DNA from: Aquarana catesbeiana
Taxonomy: Eukaryota > Chordata > Amphibia > Anura > Ranidae
DNA length: 64,000 nucleotides
Direction: 5' to 3'
NCBI RefSeq assembly: GCF_042186555.1
Contig: NC_133328.1
Span: forward strand, 335,104,539 to 335,168,538
The notes under the pieces were generated by a model. The model made no database searches. It was given only the letters and a program-made list of their open reading frames with translations, and was not told the origin of the DNA. Below are positions 10,271 to 21,882 of this stretch, in pieces. How positions within the stretch are numbered: the stretch's first letter is position 1; every line of letters starts with the position of its first letter. The position numbers and the translations under genes are program-made.

Positions 10271-11390
10271 GACTTCCTTCCAGGCTGTGGCTGTGGTGTT
10301 GGAGTTGTGTCAGGAGGTGGAGGAGGAATATGGTCCAACTCACATACGTGACTTTTCCTGGTGAATTCGCCCCTCACCCCCTTAGTTAGGACCTGAAATA
10401 TGAGCTCCTCACTGATGAGGCATCGGCCCACCTCCATTTCCTGCATTTTACTGGCTGTCATACACGCAAAGGCCTCCTGGACATTAGGGGTGTTTGTGAG
10501 GACCGCAGTAGCCTGCCGAATCAAATCAAGCGCTGACTCCTCCTTGTTCCTCCCCTTCCTGGGCCTTTTTGTTGGAAGGTGGAGGAGAGGAACCTGTGAT
10601 TCAGTCAGGCTACTGAGCATGGCCACCTCTTGGCTGCCACTTTCCCCTGCCACCTCCTGGCTGAGACTTTCCACGGCCACCTCCTGGCTGAGACTTTCAT
10701 GTGTATGAAAATGGGACATAGTTTTAGGTTTTTGGTCATCAATCACACACAATTTAGAGCTCATGACTGTTGCAAATTGAATGTTAACAAATAGAAAAGA
10801 CTATCCTTCTGACCCCAGCATTTTTCATTCTTGTCCCAATCATTTTTTTGGCTACTACTGTCTATTGATATGTAAACCACTTAGTTAAATCTAAAGTTAA
10901 TGATCAATAATAACATCTAGTTAACATCATTCATTTTTGGTCAAAAAATATGTTGAACAATGCTATACCTGGCTCAAGCTGGGCTCCTCCACATCTTCCT
11001 GGGTAGAAGGCCCAGGTTGTACGTCGGAAGCCTCATCTGAGGTGGAAGGAAGGGTTGAGAGTGATTGCCTGATTTCAGTCTGGTCTGACAAAAACTGCAG
11101 TCTGTTGTAGTACCAGAGCCTGGAGACATAAACATCATCTGCTGCTGCTCCTGATCTCATGGAATCCTGGACCTTCTTACGCTCCCTATTATATGTGCTC
11201 CTCAGACCATCAATTTTGCACTTCAAATAGTTGATGTTTGCCGTGGGAATCACTGGCTTCACTAATTCCAACAGTTGATCAAGCACTGCCTTCCTCTTTG
11301 ATTGTTATTATAAAATGGGTGTTTCACTTGCCACAGACAGGGCAGCTCCCTGTATTTATCAATGAAGTTGGGAGGAAGTCATGTCATTGA
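10266..11390 (-). pseudogene. MADF-domain protein of Harbinger A
   Basis: Two coding exons on the minus strand. The 5' exon (about 11,390-10,970) encodes a MADF-like domain: 'ELPCLW' followed by ANINYLKCKIDGLRSTYNRE and DVYVSRLWYYNRLQFL, with an acidic end EDVEEPSLSQ. The 3' exon (about 10,745-10,266) has repeated SLSQEVA units, a basic KRPRKGRNKEE patch, a helical segment and a proline-rich tail ending PTPQPQPGRKS. MADF domains are Myb-related DNA-binding modules, so a DNA- or transposase-binding accessory role is likely. The start of the MADF domain is frame-shifted, and the acceptor before exon 2 is altered compared with B (ACACAT for ACACAG). Confidence 0.75.
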
Positions 11391-11399
11391 ATTTATCCA

Positions 11400-11675
11400 T
11401 ATTCTCTGCAAGACACAACACAAGACAAACCCTAATGTCAGGCTAAACTCTCCTAATCTTCTCCCAATATAGGCCTCAATCTATAAGCAGTATAGGCCAC
11501 TGATGCCCCAAGTTAAAATGGTACCTTTGTTTGCACAATTGGTGTTTACGCTACTCCATCCTCCGCTCACAGATTGTACATACGACGCACGCGTGCTATG
11601 CTTTATATACACTGCGCATGTGTGAAACTTCTCCCCTGACCTTCTTTCTAGTATATTCCCCGCCCCTTCGGCGCA
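11400..11675. promoter_or_regulatory. Divergent promoter region between MADF and SANT genes (A)
   Basis: The only gap between the two head-to-head genes. It contains TTTATATACACTGCGCATG (from about 11,604), closely matched by TTTATACACACTGCGCATGC in the same position of element B. This is a TATA-like box followed by a CG-containing palindrome TGCGCA. Conservation in diverged copies supports a regulatory role. Confidence 0.5.
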
Positions 11676-12938
11676 GTGGGAGAGCACATGGTGAAGAAAC
11701 AACAGGTGCATGCAGAGGAGAGCAGCAACGACGAAAGCCTAGAGCCAGAAACGTCCCAATCCAGGAGGAGAATTAAGGTGTCAAATATGGCTTTTGTTGA
11801 GATGGTGGAGATGGTGGCCATCTTGAAGAGGGCCGAATATGATGGAAAATATGGGACCGTACAGCAACCCAAATGTGAGAAAGGCCAAAATCATGACTAA
11901 AGTTGTGAAAAGTCTGCACAAGAATTTTGGAGTACGACGATCCAAGGAGCAACTGAGGAAATGATGGACAGACCTCAAATTGAGGGAGCAGGATCAGTAC
12001 AGAAGGATCTAGAGAGTGCTGCAAAAAAGTAAGTATTTTGTCGTGTCTTCCTATAATTATTATTATTATTACTTGCATGCTGCTCCATGTGCTTTTCTTT
12101 ACTGTTGTACAGTTTAAAATGGCATTTAAAATGGCAAGTTTCCGGTTCGTGGGGACAGTAATCATTTGTAGTAAACATTGTTAGTTCGCTCACTAATACA
12201 ATGTTTTTCACAGATGCAGGTTACCTACATTTGTTCAGGCCAATTTGTATTAAAAGAAATGTATTATATTGTTGTCTAGATGGGTTTGTAACTAGAATGA
12301 AATGCAAACTTGATTCAGTGTAAAGAGAGGACACTCAGCAGCTGTTTACACATCTGGATGCAGGATTCACTAGTCTGGGACACCAGAACACCCTTTTTAG
12401 GGTGTCCCACACAGGTGCTCCAGTGGATACTAGGGGTGTCTCCATGTGCAAAACTTTAACAAAAAAGGTAAGTATTCCAACTTTAAGAAAAGGAAAAAAT
12501 CATGTCTTCAGCTTGGAACTGCCAAAATAGACAATTGTATGACACTTCCAAGCAATATTTCATTCCTATAGTCCTATTTCTTGCCTCAAATATCTGTGTG
12601 CTAAGTATACTTTTGTTTTAATTCACATAGGGGAGAAAAGACTTGGGACATCAGAGGACACCAAGAACACCACACCTTCTAAAGAAGGGGAAATCCCCAC
12701 AGCACAACCTGAGGATGTGGATTCCGGGGTACATGAAGTGGGAGAAACAGTGACCATAATTATAATACATGGTGTGTTTTTTTTTATTTTAGGTGATGTG
12801 GATGTTGTGGAAGAAGAAACTCAATCCACCAGTGCAAGTGCACACGTCCTCATCGGGGAGATCATGGTGTTCAATCGTGATTTACAAAAGATAAAGGAAA
12901 ACATCAACAAAAAATTAAGAACTTCATTGATGTTTTAG
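11676..12938 (+). pseudogene. Myb/SANT-like protein of Harbinger A
   Basis: Three exons can be followed. Exon 1 (11,676 to about 12,029) has MAFVEMVEMVAILKRAEYDG, a region similar to element B's, and KNFGVRRSKEQLRK then WTDLKLREQDQY, a helix-rich Myb/SANT-like DNA-binding pattern. It ends at a GTAAGT donor. Exon 2 starts after a CACATAG acceptor (about 12,630) with GEKRLG. Exon 3 follows TATTTTAG (about 12,793) with DVDVVEEETQS and HVLIGEIM, ending in a lysine-rich helix. Defects: a one-base frameshift near 11,868, an in-frame TGA at 11,962-11,964, a later TAG, and a lost GT donor after exon 2. Its likely role is to help the transposase reach the nucleus or DNA, as Myb-like Harbinger partners do. 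Confidence 0.7.
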
Positions 12939-13017
12939 GCAGAATCTAAAAAACACAAAAATTGTACCATTTGGTCATGGAATTTGTTCTTTTAAATCAA
13001 GTTTTAAAGTAATTTGA

Positions 13018-13525
13018 AAGCCAAATTTTGAAGATGCACACAGTGGTGGTTATTTACAAAAGGCTAATCCACTTGAAAGTGCACTTGGAAGTAAAGTCGC
13101 TGTAGATCCGAGGGGGACATGCAAGGAAAATAAAAAACAGCATTTTAGCTTGCACATGATTGGATGATAAAATCAGCAGAGCTTCCACTCATTTCAGATC
13201 TACCCCTTAGATTTAGAGCGACTGCACTTCCAAGTGCACTTTCAAGTGCTGTTGCAGTGAAAATGGATTTCCCTTTCGTAAATAACCCCCAGTGTGTCAA
13301 CATGTGCTATCTGCCACCATGGGATATCAATGTACGCATTTTGGGGGTGCAACCCCTTACTAGCAACTCAAGTAGGTGAGAGGAAGGGGTTGCACCCCCA
13401 AAACACGTCCATTGATCCCCCATGATGGGAGCTAGCACATGTTGACATTAGGCATGGGATCATAGGGAAATCCACATTTTGACTCCTAATTTGTGCATCT
13501 TCAAAATTTGGCTTTTACAGGGGTG
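13018..13525. repeat. Conserved long hairpin (element A)
   Basis: The left arm runs from 'aagccaaattttgaagatgc' (13,018), is interrupted by a MITE, and resumes 'gtgtcaacatgtgctatctg' to 'gggggtgcaacccc'. The right arm returns 'ggggttgcaccccc', 'gatgggagctagcacatgtt' and finally 'gcatcttcaaaatttggctt'. The same hairpin is found in elements B and C at the point where the SANT and transposase genes converge. Confidence 0.8.
13045..13290. mobile_element. MITE inserted in the hairpin left arm
   Basis: About 246 bp with inverted ends GGTGGTTATTTAC and GTAAATAACCCCC and inner inverted 'cacttgaaagtgcacttgga' versus 'ccaagtgcactttcaagtg'. It is flanked by CAGT on both sides. No coding capacity. Confidence 0.75.
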
Positions 13526-13858
13526 ACATCACCCCATCTGATGAAGGCAACATTAACACAGTTTGGACACACTAATGTCTGATATTGCCTTCACTTTTTC
13601 AAAGTTGAACTTTGTAAGTTCCTGAGTTGTGTATGTTATTATGGTTTTAAACATGTCTGTTTAACCAAAAAAATGCTATTTCTAATGTCAACTATCAAAA
13701 TGTTATACACTAAAGATGTTAGTTTGTTCAAAAACCCTTTTCTAATGCACATGTGAATGTGCATGGAGTAAAATGTTTTATATGTAACAATGTGTGGCTT
13801 CTTCTTTCAATGCTCAATAACAGTTTTTGGAGTAAGTTGGTGTAGTTTACAGTGACAA

Positions 13859-13937
13859 TGGGGGTATCTATTACTTTGCACTGCACTTGCAGTGCACTTG
13901 TAGTGCAAAGTGGATTTGCCTTTAATAAATAACCCCC
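13859..13937. mobile_element. Short deletion derivative of the same MITE family
   Basis: An approximately 78-bp palindrome with ends 'gggggtatctattactttgc' and 'ttaataaataaccccc' and a core 'tgcacttgcagtgcacttg'. It shares its ends with the MITE at 13,045-13,290 and with 56,959-57,067. Confidence 0.65.
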
Positions 13938-14253
13938 ACAGTGCTCTAAAATTTGTACCAATCAGGCCATATTAGGTACTCAAAACAATTAATTCATGGT
14001 GCTGAAAAGGATGATTATTTTTATCATTAATGCATTACATACATTAACAACAACAACAACGTGTGTGTGTAGCAGACCCACAACATAATAGTTAACTGAA
14101 GAAGAGATTGTCAGCTCATGTATCAAATAAATTACGCTTGCACTATTGAAGTAAATGGCCAAAAAGAAAAGCCCATTGGAAAACCTAGGAGACAGCTAAA
14201 ATAAACACAAGCAGTAAATCAAATGAAGTATAAGTTCAGTTTATAATAAAAAT

Positions 14254-16166
14254 TTATTTAAAAATAATAATAGGATAATTTTGTCTCACTTGGCGGGTGC
14301 TTTGGGAGGTCAAGCCAGGACGGCCAACTTCAAGCGCCGTCAAATTATTAGTTGGTAATACGGCCTCAGCCCCAACTGAGGCCACATAGTTTGTAGCATT
14401 TTTGCGGAGATAATTGTGTAGAATGCAGCAGACAAGCACAATATGGTTCAGTTTATATTCCTACATGTGGATTGGTGTCAGAAATAGGCAGAACCGGCTG
14501 GCCATTATTCCGAAAGCATTCTCCACCACTCTTCTGGCTCTGGCCAGCCTGTAGTTAAAAACCCTCTGGTCCGGGGTGAGGGTCCTCATGGGAAATGTCC
14601 TCATCGCTTCATTAGCGATGAACACAAACGGAAGACCAGCCACGTTGTCTTCCGAAGGTGGCAAGCCCAAGCCACCATTCCGGAGCCATCTGTAAAACTC
14701 TGTCTGGGCATTGACTCCAGCATCCTACATCCGGCCATTCTTCTCCACGTCCACATACAAAAACTTGTATGTCGCCGACACCACTGCCAACTACACAATA
14801 CTATTAAACCCCTTAATAGTATGACCCTGAGTTGGAAGGTGGGATGATGCAGACATGTTTTCCATCAATTGCCCCTCCGCAGTTTGGGAAGTCCCACTGC
14901 TGGGCAAACTGGGATGCCATAGTCTGCCACAGTCTGCCATTCCTGTGGGTTTGAAGGAAACTGTGGAGTCAAACAAGAAAAAAAATAGTACTTTTGCACA
15001 TAAACATTGCAAGCAGATTAAACACAAACATTCTTGGCCAACGTAATTATAATATTTATTGAAATTAGTATTTTAAGACAAAAGTATAAGGTCCACTTAT
15101 TTGATTCCTCACCCCCTCTGATGGCCCATTATAAAAATGTTATGGTGGGGGGGAGATGTTTTGGACAGGTAACCCTCTCCACTTCAATGAGAGCTGAAGG
15201 CATAAATAATGTGTTTTACTTTGGCCAGACCCTCCTTACTTACACTATTGGCAGCTCACTGGACAGGTAAGAAGTGTCATAATCCAATACACACTGTACA
15301 AATTGAGGCACATTTTTACATTCTGCAATTACCTATCAAGATAATAGGAGAACAAAACTTTAAACAGTACCATTTGAAAGTATTTAGGCAGGCGCTTGCA
15401 CCACATGCTTTGGTGAATTCATCCATAAATATGAACACAAAAGTAGGTATAGTGTGTATGGGTTTGGCAAAGTCAGCAGATAGAGTATTGTTATCAGCTG
15501 ACTTAGCGGTTTGGGGGAGGGAGGATGCCAAATGAGTTTTGGCCCCCCCAAAAAAACTCTTGTACTCTGCCTGAATTTAAGGACAACAATCACATTTGTA
15601 CACATTTTGGGGGGTGTTTAGGGTAAGCACTACAATGGGGCTGACAAAATACATTGTTAGGTGACTAAGCTAGGTGTGTATGGGCCCAGGATAGCTGGGG
15701 AGGTTAGTGAAGGCAAATATGCATGAAGGACAAAAAAGGAACTTTAAAAGCTTCCAGCATGCATGAGGACAAAGAGGACATTCACAGCATATTACAATCA
15801 TGGTAATTAGGGAATGATAAAATAAATAAAATACATTAGCAAACATTAAATACATAGAATGTGATGTTAAAGGAGAAAACTTACCTTAATATAATCCTAC
15901 TGCAGGACCTGAATGATGGCAGAACAGGTCTCTGGAATAATGATTCTCAGAGCCTGGGGGGAGATGTCTGTCGAGAACTCGATGTCCTGCAAACTTCTCC
16001 CCGTCGCCAAGTACTGCAAGGTGGCAACGAGCCTCTGCTCAGGAGTGATGGCTTGCCGCATGCAGGTGTCCTGCTTGGTAACACAGGGGGACAGCAAAGC
16101 CAACAGACGATCTCCCTCAACAAAGGCATGTGAGAGAATTGGTGGTTTCTCCTGATTGATGGACAT
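14254..16166 (-). pseudogene. HARBI1-type transposase of Harbinger A, two exons, decayed
   Basis: Exon 1 (about 16,166-15,885) encodes DTCMRQAITPEQRLVATLQY, then GRSLQDIEF and PQALRIIIPETC, the helix-turn-helix-like N-terminal part of Harbinger transposases. It ends at a GTAAGT donor. Exon 2 begins after TCCACAG (14,960) with an EWQT block, and ends with PFVFIANEA, RVFNYRLARARRVVENAFGI and CCILHNYLRK, the C-terminal part of the DDE_Tnp_4 domain. VVENAFG carries the expected third acidic residue. Damage: an internal deletion in exon 1 relative to C, a stop just before the donor, and several frame shifts in exon 2. Confidence 0.85.
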
Positions 16167-16170
16167 TGCT

Positions 16171-17058
16171 GGACAACTGGAGAAACATATTTACATTCTT
16201 TTCTTTATTTTTTCAGTGTTTGTTTTTGTTTGCTTTTCTAATGTATGTATCTGTTGTGTTTATTCTCCTAGTGTAGCCCCATATTCATTCCCCTGAGGGA
16301 AAGAGCATATCTGGGGGCACCTTATCAAGGAGGCTTCCAGATTATTATAAGTACCCTCCACATACTCATTCCAAGAAACACTAAAATGTAAAAAAACACA
16401 CAAATATTATGAAACATTCATTTTACCCTTTCACTGACCTGGTAATAAGGGTAGCATCTAAAAAGAACTCCTTGCAGCTCTCCAGCTCAGTAACCCTTAT
16501 ATCCTCTGTAATTCCTTTCGATTATGAGTTAATGGATGCTTCAGCAACCATGAACTTTGTGCATAAGAGTGACCTAAACTCTATTAATACACCAAATGTG
16601 CAATTATCCAATTGATATATAAATGTGTGAACATTTGTAAGCTGCCGCCTGCACTGGGTTGTGTTCCTATACCTAAAGCAATAATGTATAAATATATATT
16701 CAACAAAACTGGTCCCAAAAGATCCGTACACCCACTCTTCAACTACCACCACTGCTCCAGAAGTAACCTAAATGTGCAACAGCTGCTACTTTAAATGAAA
16801 TAAATATAAATAAGCATTTACAGTGTAAACTAAAGTAAATAGTAGCGCTATATAAATAAACCCAGTGACAGGTGATAGTGATCAACAATAATACATAAAT
16901 AAACAACTAATAATAAAGTTTGTGCAAAAATAGTCCATAAATGAGACTGGATTGTCTCAAAAAGGAAAGCTGAATATATCCTGATGTGAGATCTTCAGTA
17001 CTTTCACAACACCACATGCACTCAGTGTTTCCACTCCCCATTGGTTATTACCAAATGA
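16171..17058. repeat. Left part of an older Penelope-like repeat, split by LINE
   Basis: AT-rich repeat sequence with no ORF. It runs without a gap into 23,532 once the LINE at 17,075-23,515 and one copy of its target duplication are removed. The joined sequence around 'gccttgcactctta' resembles the Penelope-like terminal repeat at 49,960-50,160 and 52,980-53,130. The assignment is tentative, and the boundary with Harbinger A is unclear. Confidence 0.45.
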
Positions 17059-17074
17059 CGATGCCTTGCACTCT
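17059..17074. repeat. Target-site duplication of LINE E (left)
   Basis: CGATGCCTTGCACTCT, 16 bp, is repeated exactly at 23,516-23,531. Confidence 0.9.
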
Positions 17075-17700
17075 CTGTTTCATTATTTTTTATTGAAATT
17101 TTCATATAAACAACAGTATAACAGTACATCCGTATACAGTTACAAATATTCCTTAGTTGCTTCTGCAAATGCATCCAACACGTAATTTGACATATCACAG
17201 TGTACAATTTATACTAACTTTTAACCGAGTTAAATTGAGTATTACAAACTATTTTCTTGTATTCACAAGAATGGGACCGGGACTGGGAGCCTCCCCCCCA
17301 GACACCCCATCTGGGAACAAACTGTGTCCGAAGAGGTACTCCCCCTCCCCCCCATGTTCTTAATTGTATTACAGTTGTTAGAACAGTTATTTCTTGGAAC
17401 TCCCAATTCCACTCCATATTTTGTATCGTAAATACTTATTTGTACTGGTGCAATGTCACATAGAATTGCTAACAAAGCTCAACATTAAGAAAAAATGAAG
17501 TCAAATATACGGCTGAGTGTTTAAGCTTTCACTTAACACATTCTTACAGATTAAAGAGAAAATAATAAGAAAGGAAGAAAAGGTGAAAATAAAAACTATA
17601 AAAAATTATAAAATAAAGAAACGTAGAACCAAACATAAGATTGCAATGACAACATCTTACCACCAAATGAGGTTTTAGTTATTATGTCCATATCAGATTG

Positions 17701-20570
17701 TTAATGAGAAGCCTCTGGAACTCTTGCACACCATGGAGCCCATTCACTCTTTAATTTTGCCATTGAAGTAATGGAATGAGCGAAAAAGTTTTCATATTGG
17801 TAGTGGGTATTTACTCTATTTATTACTTCACTAATATTTGGTATTCTATTTGATTTCCATTTTGAAGTGATGGATAACCGTGCTGCTATTAATATGTGAG
17901 TAGTTAACCGTCTGTAATTTATCAGTATTTTATCTATTCCTAAGTTGAGAAGAGCTAATGCAGGAGTGGGAGAAAAGACAATTCCAGTAATTTTTGCTAG
18001 TAGAGAGAAAACCGAGTTCCAGAAGCTTCTTACAGATTTACAATCCCACAATATGTGAAATATTGTTCCCTTGCTGCCGCAATTTCACCAACATTGTATA
18101 TCAGAGCTATGAAAGATTTGTGAGATTCTCATCGGTGTTAGGTAGCTTCTATATAGCAATTTAAGGGACATATCCCAGTGGTTAGTACAATGGGAATATA
18201 AATGGTTATGTTAAAATAATACAGTCAGCGCAGAAATATAACTAACACGAAATATAAGCTGCTGTGCACTGAAGGTAAACATATAAAACCTCCGGAAAAC
18301 ATATAATAAAATAAAGCAGTGCAGCGCTAAACTAAAAGTCCATTGACACAGTCCCTTTAAAATAGAATCAGTTGTAGATAGGAAAACAGTTCTCCACTGT
18401 GATGATATAAGTGCTCAAAAATATTCCATGCAGTGCTACGCATCCGTGATACCACCACCGGCCAGCCAAACCGCTCACCTCAGCAAATGGACCCCTGATC
18501 TAACAGGTAGGTCAAACCAGCATGTACCACGCTAGGTGGAAGGGAATGGAGACTTGTCTGGAAAGATGGTCCCACGGTAATGGAGATGACACTCCAAATT
18601 GCAGATCCTTGCTGCTCAGGCCTTCCACTTCAGACTATTCCTTTGCCAACACCGTCCATATAGATAGCAGCCCCTCACTGCTTTGATCCTCAGACTTAGG
18701 TCTCTGGCTTCTCCAGTGCGCATCTGGACTCCTGAGGAGGGTGGATTTGTGAATTTGTTGAGTTCTGTCAAGAGATGTGGTTGGTGAAGTTAGTGTCAGT
18801 ACCACATCTTCAGCAAATAGCTATTTTGAGGAGGTTGTACATTCTACGGGTTCCATCCGGGGCTTGTCTCCCTTTTACAAAGCCTACTTGATCCGCTTTG
18901 ATTAAGTAAGGGGTTACTTCCGCTAAGCGGTTAGCTAAAATTTTTGAATATATTTTCAAATCTGTGTTGAGCAAGGATATGGGCCTAAAGTTTTGTGGGG
19001 CGTCTGTTTTTTTCCCTGGTTTGGGGAGGGCTACTATAACTGCTTGGAGCATTTCTTCCGGAAATATGCTGTCAGTGGTGGCTTTCTGGAAGAGTTTATT
19101 CATATATGGCATTAAAATACTGGAGAAGGCTTTATAATACTCTGCCGAGAAGCCATCAGCACCAGGTGATTTGTTGTGGGGTAGGGATTGAACAGCTAGG
19201 GCAATTTCTTTATTTGTTATTGCAGAATTTAAGTACATTAATTGGTCACTGTTTAGGGAAGGGAGATTAACCGAATTAAGGAAAGTATTAATTCCTCTGT
19301 CGGTAGGTTGTGTCGTTGAGCGGTCTTCTTTCAAATTGTATAGTTGTTTATAGTACTTACAGAATGCATTTGCAATGTCCTTTGGGTGGTACACTGCTTG
19401 TGACGTGATAGGATCTATAATGTAAGATAGTTTAGATTTTTGTTGTTTTTTGCGGATGTAGGCCGCTAAAAATTTGCCAGCCTTGTTTCCTTGGGTATAG
19501 TGTGTAGCTCTAAATTTTTGCAAATATATTTGATGTTCTGAAATTAAATAATCCCTTACCTCTTGTCTAGTTTGAGTTAATTCTGTGTTTATCGTGGGGG
19601 AGGGATTTGCTTTGTGCTGTTGTTCAAGGGATGTAAGTTTAGCCATTAAAGTGGTAAATGTTTTTAATTTCCTTTTTTTTTCCCGTGCTGCTGTTTGTAA
19701 AAGTAGGCCTCTGCTAAATGCTTTGTGTGTACACCACAATGTGAAAATGTTCATTTCCGGAGTGTCATTAAATTGAAAGAACTCTTTGATCCGATCACGC
19801 AAACCATCTCTATGTTTAGAATTATTCAGAATTGATATATTGTTTCGCCACAGACGTATGGGTGACGCTGCATTTTTTTCCTTAATCGAGAGTGAAACAG
19901 GCGCGTGATCAGACCAAGTGATTGGATGGATTTTAGCAGATAATGCATTGTTAAGACAAGCTAGGTCAGCTACAAATAAGTCGATTCTTGAATAGGACTT
20001 ATGAGGAGCTGAGTAGTAGGTGAAATCTTTCTCTCCTGAATTGACGCAACGCCATACGTCATACAGATTAGAAGAGTGTAAAAAGGATTGAAGTTCAGTA
20101 CGCATGGATTTTCGTGGGAATGAGCAATCTAGTTGTTTGTCAGGAACACAATTGAAATCCCCACAATATAATATCAAGCCTTTTTTGATGTTCTCAACCT
20201 TTTTTTTGAGGGCACTCAAAAAAGACAATTGTCTGCAATTCGGAGCATATACATTAATGATTGTATACATAGTATTATTTAGTTCACAAATCAGTATAAT
20301 ATATCTTCCCGCCTTATCGCTTACTATTTCCTGCAGATTAAATGCAACATTTTGGTTAATAGCGATCATCACCCCTCCCTTTTTCTTTGGGCCTGAAGCC
20401 ATGAAAATATGTGTCTGTCCTTGCATATAGGGTGTTTTTGCTGGACAAAGTGAGTTTCCTGGATGCATAACACATCGCTTTTTAGGGACTTTGCTTGCTG
20501 CCACATAGCTCTCCTTTTGAAAGGACTATTAAGACCATGAGCGTTTATAGTTATAAAATTAAGGACCATT
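17701..20570 (-). pseudogene. LINE E ORF2: endonuclease and reverse transcriptase
   Basis: The minus-strand start at 20,570 gives FITINAHGLNSP and then CIQETHF, the N-terminal AP-endonuclease motif. After a frameshift near 20,400 the frame continues to 18,810 with YCGDFN, SRIDLF and SDHAPV (endonuclease catalytic blocks, His present), a helical linker, and the RT motifs SPGADGFSAEYY, PKPGKKTDAPQNFRPISLLN and DQVGFVKGRQ. The RT then breaks off: the catalytic FADD motif is seen only as FAEDVVLTL near 18,810. The C-terminal part resumes at 18,051-17,701. Such proteins nick DNA and copy LINE RNA at the nick. This copy is dead. Confidence 0.85.
18200..18770. repeat. Unidentified repeat inside LINE E
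   Basis: Interrupts the LINE E RT region. It contains 'gcagcgctaaactaaaagtc' and 'gtgctcaaaaatattccatg' blocks that look like frog terminal-repeat sequence, but no frame. It may be an insertion accompanied by deletion of RT sequence, because several RT motifs are missing around it. Confidence 0.4.
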
Positions 20571-20607
20571 GGACTGTAGGGGAATATTCTTAGGTGTAGA
20601 TGCAATC

Positions 20608-20622
20608 AAAATTTGAGTTGTG
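20608..20622. repeat. Target-site duplication of nested LINE (left)
   Basis: AAAATTTGAGTTGTG, 15 bp, repeated at 21,883-21,897 after the A-tail. Confidence 0.85.
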
Positions 20623-21330
20623 AATACTGGACCAATTAAATTACCCCAAATACTGTGGCACTATCTACTAAACAAAAGCCCGGGGAAACACAAGGGAATA
20701 TCGTTATTCTATAAATTCGCTACCCCTCTATACTTACAAGCTAAATTGCCCAACATGAGAAAGTGGGAACAGGACCTCAAAAAGGAATTCCCATTACACC
20801 AATGGCAGCTAGCGGTGAAGAGTAATAGTAAATCTTCAGCGTGCATAGACCACTGGGATAATGCACTGAAGATACTACATAGGTGGTATCTTACTCCCCT
20901 ACGAATTCACAAAATGAACCCGAGTTCCTCCCCAATATGTTGGAGAAAATGTGACAATACTGGCAACCTTCTACACATATTGTGGAGCTGCAAAGTAATA
21001 AAACCTTTCTGGCAGAAAGTAGCTTCCATCATTCACACAATTACAAATACCACAAGCCCACTAAATCCTGAACTTTCCCTCCTCAGCTTGGGCATAGACA
21101 ACTTTCCTCATTTGACGAGAAAGGTTGTTATAAATATTTTATTCACTGCACGCTTATCATTAGCAAGAGAATGGCGCTCTTAATCACCACCAAAAATCGA
21201 AGAAGTAATCTCCAGAGTGAATGCCCACTACACAATGGAAAAAATACTAGCGTATAAGGAAAGAAGAGTCCCGGCCTTCCACAAACACTGGGAAGTCTGG
21301 AAATCTTCTAAGTATGCTCCCTCTCACTTG
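20623..21330 (+). pseudogene. LINE ORF2 C-terminal fragment
   Basis: Encodes the conserved post-RT region of Tx1/L1-like ORF2: KFATPLYLQAKLPNMRKWEQ, 'ILHRWYLTPLRIHK', and the Cys/His block CWRKCDNTGNLLHILWSC with the C-x3-C-x7-H-x4-C spacing of the L1 C-terminal zinc-knuckle-like motif. A TAA near 21,181 follows LAREWRS; related coding continues after it (VISRVNAHYTMEKIL). There is no RT or endonuclease, so it is inactive. Confidence 0.8.
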
Positions 21331-21882
21331 TGAAACTGAGTATTAGGTTTCATGATATTTAGGCTAAACGACTAAGCTTATAGTGGTAAAAGTATTTAAA
21401 TAACTAGATAAAGTAATCAGAGTATCGATAAACAATCGACATTACTAGAAGTAGTCAATACAGAAGAACCAACCTAGACTGTATTATTTAGTGACTGCTC
21501 TAAAAGGTATGTGTTTTCTGTTATTAACGTATTAAGAATATATCTACGTTTGAAGTTAATAAGATAGATATCCACAAAGTTCGAAATGAATATATATTGT
21601 ATCTCCTCACTATTGACCCTCATTAAGGTCATTAGAGGGCTGCCTGGTTTAAGACTGCTATAGGCTCCTGCTCACAGTCAGTACCCAGTAGGGGTGACAG
21701 GGCCTGCCTCCTGTTGAGGCCGTTAGCTACGTGGTTATGGTGGCTCAGGTAGATTTATTTCTTTGTGGAATTATGATGGTCAGTCAATACTCACCCTGTT
21801 TATGTCATATACTGTAAACAATCCTCTGCACTTTATGTATAAACTGAAAATTTATAATAAAAATCTATGGTTAAAAAAAAAA
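20623..21882 (+). mobile_element. 5'-truncated L1-like LINE nested in LINE E
   Basis: A plus-strand LINE 3' end with a poly(A) tail at 21,873-21,886, bounded by a 15-bp duplication of LINE E sequence. It lies antiparallel to its host element. The coding remnant ends about 0.5 kb before the tail and a 3' UTR follows. Confidence 0.9.

Larger units (their letters stand above)
9248..16170. mobile_element. PIF/Harbinger element A, three-gene type, right end lost
   Basis: The left terminus TGGGCCGTACACGTGATCGG follows TAA at 9245-9247, matching Harbinger preference for TWA targets. The interior holds decayed genes for a MADF-domain protein (minus), a Myb/SANT-like protein (plus) and a HARBI1-type transposase (minus), in the same order as element B and, reversed, partly in element C. 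The transposase 5' region stops near 16,170 and no matching right TIR was found, so the right end was probably deleted or replaced. The boundary there is approximate. Confidence 0.8.
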
